Source: Sinorhizobium kostiense | GTDB taxonomy: Bacteria > Pseudomonadota > Alphaproteobacteria > Rhizobiales > Rhizobiaceae | NCBI RefSeq assembly: GCF_017874595.1 | Contig: NZ_JAGILA010000013.1 | Location: 1 to 38,516, forward strand | DNA length: 38,516 nucleotides | Direction: 5' to 3' | Shown here: piece by piece, positions 34,910-38,516 of the stretch | Layout of the letters: each line of letters begins with the position of its first letter | Position numbering within the stretch: the stretch's first letter is position 1 | Made by a program: the position numbers and the translations under genes | The notes under the pieces: generated by a model | Told to the model about the DNA's origin: nothing | What the model saw: only the letters and a program-made list of their open reading frames with translations | The model's database searches: none

Positions 34910-35475
34910 TGTCATCATCGCCCAGATCGCGCGCGCCGGGAGACCGGCCGGATGGCGATCCCATATTCCATATGGTCCGTCTGGCCGGTGCGACGCGGCC
35001 CGCTTTTGCTGCGCTGTTGCTCTCGCCCGGCCTGCATCTCGGCCCCCAGTCGCAGCATGTCGTCGAGGCGCTTGTTCTCCAGCATCTCGGAGCGGTGCAC
35101 CGAGCGCAGCGTGTCGTAGGGCAGGGACGTCCCCTCATGGGTGACATCGAGGCGACCGTCGGGATAGTCGCAGACAATGACCTTCTTGCTGGCGAGATCG
35201 GTCGGATCGAGGATGAATTGCACCTTGTGATAGTGCAGCATCAGCGCCTGTGACGGCGTGCGGACCTCTTGCAGCATATGGCGCGCCCTCGAGGTTCTCA
35301 TGCGCGGCAAACGGCCGGTGCATGTCCTTCGGATCGCGGGGCGCCTTGCCAAAGCGACGATTGAAGTCCGCCATGAGCTCCGGCGCATAGCTTATGGCCG
35401 CGCGATCGTGGCGATCCCGCGCAGCCGCAGTTCCTTGACGAGCCGATCCTGGAGAGGGCAGATCCACTCGGATCA
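34910..35475 (-). pseudogene. ISNCY-like transposase, C-terminal remnant
   Basis: Minus-strand frames read AAISYAPELMADFNRRFGKA, PRDPKDMHRPFAAHENLEGA, then after a frameshift LHYHKVQFILDPTDLASKKV, GTSLPYDTLRSVHRSEMLEN and KRLDDMLRLGAEMQAGREQQ. These are the end of the integrase core and the C-terminal part of ISNCY-type transposases. The N-terminal half is absent. Confidence 0.65.
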
Positions 35476-35644
35476 GAGACGGCCACCCAAATTACTGTCT
35501 CAAACGCAGTCGTCCTCCTCAGAGTAGGTGTCGGAGCATCCAACTGAAATTCATTTCCACGGCATTCTTAAGGTTACCGGCAAGTGAACCCCCCTCACTG
35601 GCTCCATGCTTTTTCGATTTATCGATGTCCGGTTGAGGACGTCT

Positions 35645-35660
35645 GTGTTCTGAACCGGAC
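35645..35660. promoter_or_regulatory. Candidate NifA upstream activator sequence
   Basis: TGTTCTGAACCGGACA is an exact TGT-N10-ACA. It lies within a larger inverted repeat whose arms are TGTCCGGTT and AACCGGACA, and the first arm opens a second near-match (TGT-N10-ACG). It is 76-91 bp upstream of the -24 element, the usual spacing. Confidence 0.5.
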
Positions 35661-35735
35661 ACCCCTCGCGCTAATGTCACGCTGGTAAGGCGCGAAACCC
35701 CGGACTTTTGTCGCTCCTGCTCACAACATCTCTGG

Positions 35736-35751
35736 TGGCATGCTAAATGCA
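35736..35751 (+). promoter_or_regulatory. Candidate sigma-54 (-24/-12) promoter
   Basis: TGGCATGCTAAATGCA fits TGGCACG-N4-TTGCW at all but two positions, with GG and GC exactly 10 bp apart. With the TGT-N10-ACA site upstream it resembles a nitrogen-fixation-type promoter reading toward the Ddl-like ligase gene. Confidence 0.5.
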
Positions 35752-36304
35752 TGTGTACTGCCAAGATGCACATCCCACCATGACCGACGCGTTATCTTCA
35801 GCCAAGGACCATATGATACTCGCTCGAACAAACCAGGCCGATCGACACACCCCGGACCACCTTTACCTGCTCCGTCGCGGGTGCCGCTGTCACTCGCACC
35901 CCGGCTTTGGTTTCCGTGGCGTTTGGAGCGGCGCAGCGAGGGGTGTCACCTTCTGCCCGCGAAAGCCGCGCCGATTGGCTCGCGTTACTGGCGGTACAGC
36001 GTGGGCACTATGCCCTTTGGGAGGGCCGGTGGTTGGGGGGACGAGTTGCTTAAGCGTCAGTTGGCATGCTGGCTTTTCTTCCTGTGAGACGCACAAGCGG
36101 TGGACCGCCGCCGCCTGGGATAGCAGGACCCATACCAGCGCTAGGTTGACTCCGCGGCAGCACAAAGTGCTGGCGACGCTATTCGTGCCAGCTCGCCGCT
36201 GGTCATTAGCGCTCGCGCTTGTCGGGGTAAGTACAACTAGTATTGGGGTCGACCCAAGTCCGAGCGAATTACTGTGCCCATGAACAAACATAAAGGAGTA
36301 GCTC
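35752..36304 (+). other. Long leader before the Ddl-like ligase
   Basis: A 167-codon frame from ATG 35780 exists but is rich in Cys, His, Trp and Arg and lacks a ribosome site. Another frame contains AGAAVTRTPALVSVAFGAAQ and WLALLAVQRGHYALWEGRWL, which look more protein-like but stop near 36052. A decayed gene is possible; I do not recognise it. Confidence 0.3.
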
Positions 36305-37327
36305 ATGCGAGTAGCTGTAGTTAGGAACAAAGATGCTACGGGCGTGATAAATCGGTTCGGTCAGCCTTATCCGCGGCCAGCGGAGCCTTATGACTGGCCG
36401 CAGGACCCCAGCGAAGGTGTCGTGGCGGCGCTACAAGAGGGCGGCCACGAGGTGCTGCTGTGTGAAGGGGATAAAGGATTGCTCGCTGCGCTCGAGCAGT
36501 TCATGCCGCCAGATATGGAAGCCCGCCCTTCGGGAATCGTCTTCAACTTGGCGAACGGAATTCAGGGTGAGAGCCGTCTCACCCACGTTCCGGCCATGCT
36601 CGAGATGGCAGGCGTCCCATATACCGGACCAGGCCCGCTCGGGTATGCGTTAGCGCACGAAAAGGTGATCACCAAGAGGCTCATCCGTGGTCACGGCTTG
36701 CCTACCCCAAACTTTCGCGTGATGCATCGCGGCACCGAGAATACCGGCGACTTGCGATTCCCGCTAGTAGTGAAGCCGCCTCGCGAAGATGACAGCATTG
36801 GATTGCAGCTAGTACATGAACCTGATGAGCTAAAGCAGGCCGTCGAAGTGATTGTCGAGCAGTATGGGCAGGAGGCGCTGGTGGAAGAGTACATCGAAGG
36901 GCGGGAAGTCAGCGTTCCGCTGCTTGGAAACGGAGATCTCGAGGTGTTGCCTCTTGTGGAGCAAGACTTCGGCGATCGCGCAACGCGTCTTATGACCTGG
37001 GAGGCGAAATACGTGGCGGCTGCGGCGCCGTCGAAGATTTGCCCGGCACAGATCGGGAGCAGGCTTGCGACAATCCTGCGGGATATTTCGATTGCGACAT
37101 TCCGCGCCTGCCATGGGCGGGATTATGCCCGCGTCGACTTCCGGATCGACCGCTTCGACCAGCCTTTTGTCCTGGAGATCAACGCCGGTCCGCTACTCAC
37201 AACAGGCTCGTCGTACGGCGTGGCTGCGAGGACCGCCGGACACAGCTTATCGAGCTTGGTCAATCGCATTCTGGATGTTGCCCACACGCGGTATTTCGCA
37301 ACCGATATCCCCCAAGGCCGAACGTGA
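36305..37327 (+). CDS. ATP-grasp ligase related to D-Ala-D-Ala ligase
   Basis: The 340-residue product has the Ddl fold landmarks: VFNLANGIQGESR (residues 79-91), GVPYTGPGPLGYALAHEKVI, Lys157 in VVKPPRED, LVEEYIEGREVSVPLLGNG, and the metal-binding YARVDFRID (Asp278) and LEINAGP (Glu291, Asn293). The N-terminal Ddl motif GGxSxExxVS, whose Glu holds the first D-alanine, is absent; residues 7-34 read RNKDATGVINRFGQPYPRPA. The usual EINTxPGMT is EINAGPLLT. It therefore likely joins other amino acids or peptides. AAAGGAG precedes the ATG. It stands alone among IS remains, downstream of a candidate NifA/sigma-54 promoter. Confidence 0.85.
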   Translation: MRVAVVRNKDATGVINRFGQPYPRPAEPYDWPQDPSEGVVAALQEGGHEVLLCEGDKGLLAALEQFMPPDMEARPSGIVFNLANGIQGESRLTHVPAMLEMAGVPYTGPGPLGYALAHEKVITKRLIRGHGLPTPNFRVMHRGTENTGDLRFPLVVKPPREDDSIGLQLVHEPDELKQAVEVIVEQYGQEALVEEYIEGREVSVPLLGNGDLEVLPLVEQDFGDRATRLMTWEAKYVAAAAPSKICPAQIGSRLATILRDISIATFRACHGRDYARVDFRIDRFDQPFVLEINAGPLLTTGSSYGVAARTAGHSLSSLVNRILDVAHTRYFATDIPQGRT

Positions 37328-37423
37328 TGCTGCTTCTTCGGCTAGCGCCATTCCTCTTCCTCCGAATAGTGCCTATCCCTCCGGTAAGAAGTTGACCGGC
37401 TGCAATAGCACAACCGGAAGACG

Positions 37424-37543
37424 ATGACCGAATTAGCCGCCTTGATGCACAGCAACGAGCTTTTGGCGGGCCGAGGTGGCAACATGGTCGCCGTTGGGTG
37501 TTCTTCTCACGAGTCTCGTTGGGCGCCAGCAGTTCCGTCGTGA
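37424..37543 (+). CDS. Short ORF after the Ddl-like gene, perhaps truncated
   Basis: The frame MTELAALMHSNELLAGRGGN, then MVAVGCSSHESRW, stops at 37543. CGGAAGACG precedes the ATG. The first 25 residues look like a genuine gene start and the rest does not, so an IS insertion may have cut a second gene of the ligase operon here. No family recognised. Confidence 0.3.
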   Translation: MTELAALMHSNELLAGRGGNMVAVGCSSHESRWAPAVPS

Positions 37544-37713
37544 GGAATGGGAATTTGCAGGTTTAGGTCGCCTTCAGCGCCCGTCGTTTAATCGCGAGCT
37601 GCGGAAAGCGATCGAAGACGGTGCGCAGGATGGGCTGGTCCGGGCAGGAGGTCGCGAGGCGCTGGGCAATAGCCGGACAGATCATACTCAATGGCGACTG
37701 GATCGAAAGCGCG

Positions 37714-37751
37714 CCCGTATCTCCTCCCGCCGCGGCGGGTGGAGATACGGG
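37714..37751. repeat. 38-bp near-perfect palindrome
   Basis: Arms of 19 bp with no loop: CCCGTATCTCCTCCCGCCG followed by its inverse with one mismatch (CGGCGGGTGGAGATACGGG). It lies just outside the IS66 fragment. It could be a cruciform, a transcription terminator without a T-run, or an IS-associated repeat. Confidence 0.75.
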
Positions 37752-37772
37752 TTTCGTTTCGCTAAAATGGGG

Positions 37773-38237
37773 TCAAATCTTCCCTCCGCTTGACACCTCG
37801 GCCTCTACCGCCTCGTTACAAGGCATCGGGGCTTTGGCCGAGCCGCAGCACGGGCAGTTCGAAGGCGCGGCGATGACGACGCGCTCGCGCGGCAGATGCT
37901 CGGGAAACGGCTTGCGCTCGAACGCCGGGGCCGCCGAGGAGTGTGCCGCCATCTCTGCGGTCACTTCGTTTTCGCCGGCGTCCGCGTCCAGTTCATCGAG
38001 CTGCAGCTCCATCTGTCCGAGAAGCCGGGCCTTGCGCTCCGAGCGGCGGCCATGAATGTCGCGCTTCAATTTCTCGATCTCTAGCCTCAGCCGGGCAGTC
38101 AGCGCATCCGAATGCGAGTTCACGGCCTGGGCGCGGGCGGCGAGCGCCTCGGCTTCACGGCGGGCCACGCGCTCGGCGAGGATCATCGCATGCGCGCTGG
38201 CAAGGTCGTCGGGAAGCTGATCGGCCGCATCGGTCAT
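37773..38237 (-). pseudogene. IS66-family TnpC transposase, N-terminal fragment
   Basis: The 154-residue frame has the coiled-coil start (ERVARREAEALAARAQAVN), the LEIEKLKRDIHGRRSERKAR segment and the Cys motif NCPCCGSA of IS66 TnpC. After AVEAEVSSGGKI it stops; the DDE domain is gone. It starts 4 bp inside the end of the TnpB remnant frame, the usual IS66 layout. Confidence 0.8.
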
Positions 38238-38430
38238 GGCGGGAGGGAATCATATTCGCTCCCGCCATGCCAGTGGATTTTCTCATCCCGCCGAGCTCGG
38301 ACGCCAGCTTTTTGCGGCATTCGCCCGTCGATGCCTTCGAGCAAATAGCCGAGCTGCGCGGGCGTGATCACCACCGTGCCGTCGGCCGCCGATAGCCAGA
38401 TAAAAGTAAGCGGCAAGCAGAGGCCGCTTG
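38234..38430 (-). pseudogene. IS66-family TnpB, C-terminal remnant
   Basis: The frame contains FIWLSAADGTVVITPAQLGY and LLEGIDGRMPQKAGVRARRD. It resembles the end of IS66 TnpB (GKVxLTPAQLxxLLEGIDWRxPQRTWRP), with the last codons shifted out of frame. The 5' part lies outside or is lost before the palindrome at the window end. Confidence 0.7.
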
Positions 38431-38484
38431 TCCTCAAAGCGGTAGACGACCATGGGCGGACCACTGCCATCAAATGGTCGGTCA

Positions 38485-38516
38485 TCCCTGTTATGTAGAT
38501 CTCTACATAACAGGGA
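38485..38516. repeat. 32-bp perfect palindrome at the window end
   Basis: TCCCTGTTATGTAGA and its exact inverse TCTACATAACAGGGA are separated by TC. The inner TTATGT/ACATAA resembles the repeat near 23-90. The site could be a recombinase core or an element junction. Confidence 0.75.

Noticed and set aside
36054..36080. Possible tts box (GTCAG followed by a GGCTT-like half)
   Set aside because: Only the first GTCAG fits well; the central CGA and second AGCT elements are missing, and the downstream gene is not a secretion gene.
35747..36283. 178-codon plus-strand frame before the Ddl-like gene
   Set aside because: The composition is heavy in Cys, His, Trp and Arg, there is no ribosome site, and its start overlaps the -12 promoter element.
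1..38516. CRISPR arrays, tRNA or rRNA genes, replication origins
   Set aside because: No regularly spaced repeats, no tRNA-like cloverleaf and no repABC-type genes were seen in the reading.

Overview
The window looks like an accessory, symbiosis-type replicon or island of a rhizobium (Sinorhizobium, Rhizobium or Mesorhizobium group). Four things point there: GC-rich alphaproteobacterial coding, about a dozen layered and mostly broken insertion sequences, a candidate NifA/sigma-54 promoter, and two ABC-transporter operons. From memory, unchecked, the transporter operons resemble the y4t transporter sets of pNGR234a. No rRNA, tRNA, CRISPR array or replication origin was seen.

Layout. Bases 1-6300 are an IS and recombinase graveyard: a frameshifted tandem tyrosine-recombinase pair, fragments of IS256 and IS630, a frameshifted DUF736 gene, and an IS150-type element nested in a decayed IS3-family element. 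One intact metabolic gene, a panD-type aspartate decarboxylase, sits inside it. Bases 6531-7232 encode a TetR-family regulator. Bases 7390-8545 are IS110-family remains, including a structured leader. Bases 8594-11615 (minus) are a polar amino-acid ABC transporter. Bases 12340-18330 are a second IS zone: a decayed IS110 piece, a broken IS3-family element with both ends, recombinase remnants, IS630, and one intact IS110/IS1111-type transposase. Bases 18463-26053 (minus) are a serine hydrolase, a possible small monooxygenase-like remnant and a complete Dpp/Opp-type ABC transporter. Bases 26616-33255 (plus) are a catabolic operon: SDR, BKACE, carnitine dehydrogenase-thioesterase fusion, a small ORF, CoA-transferase A and B, thiolase and a UPF0262 protein. 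Bases 33608-38516 hold a 55-residue protein, ISNCY and IS30 debris, a sigma-54-type promoter, a Ddl-like ATP-grasp ligase, IS66 debris and long palindromes.

How the genes work together. The plus-strand operon contains every step to turn carnitine into glycine betaine plus acetyl-CoA: oxidation, acetyl-CoA-dependent cleavage, hydrolysis of betainyl-CoA, activation of acetoacetate and thiolysis. A 12-bp palindrome of the form TAATGNNCATTA lies in its promoter and in the promoter of the divergent peptide-type transporter. The same pair of promoter types recurs at 11997-12328, where the leftward one drives the amino-acid transporter and the rightward one now points into IS debris. I infer one regulon of two transport/catabolism modules, the second having lost its catabolic half to IS insertion. 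The TetR gene is the obvious candidate regulator.
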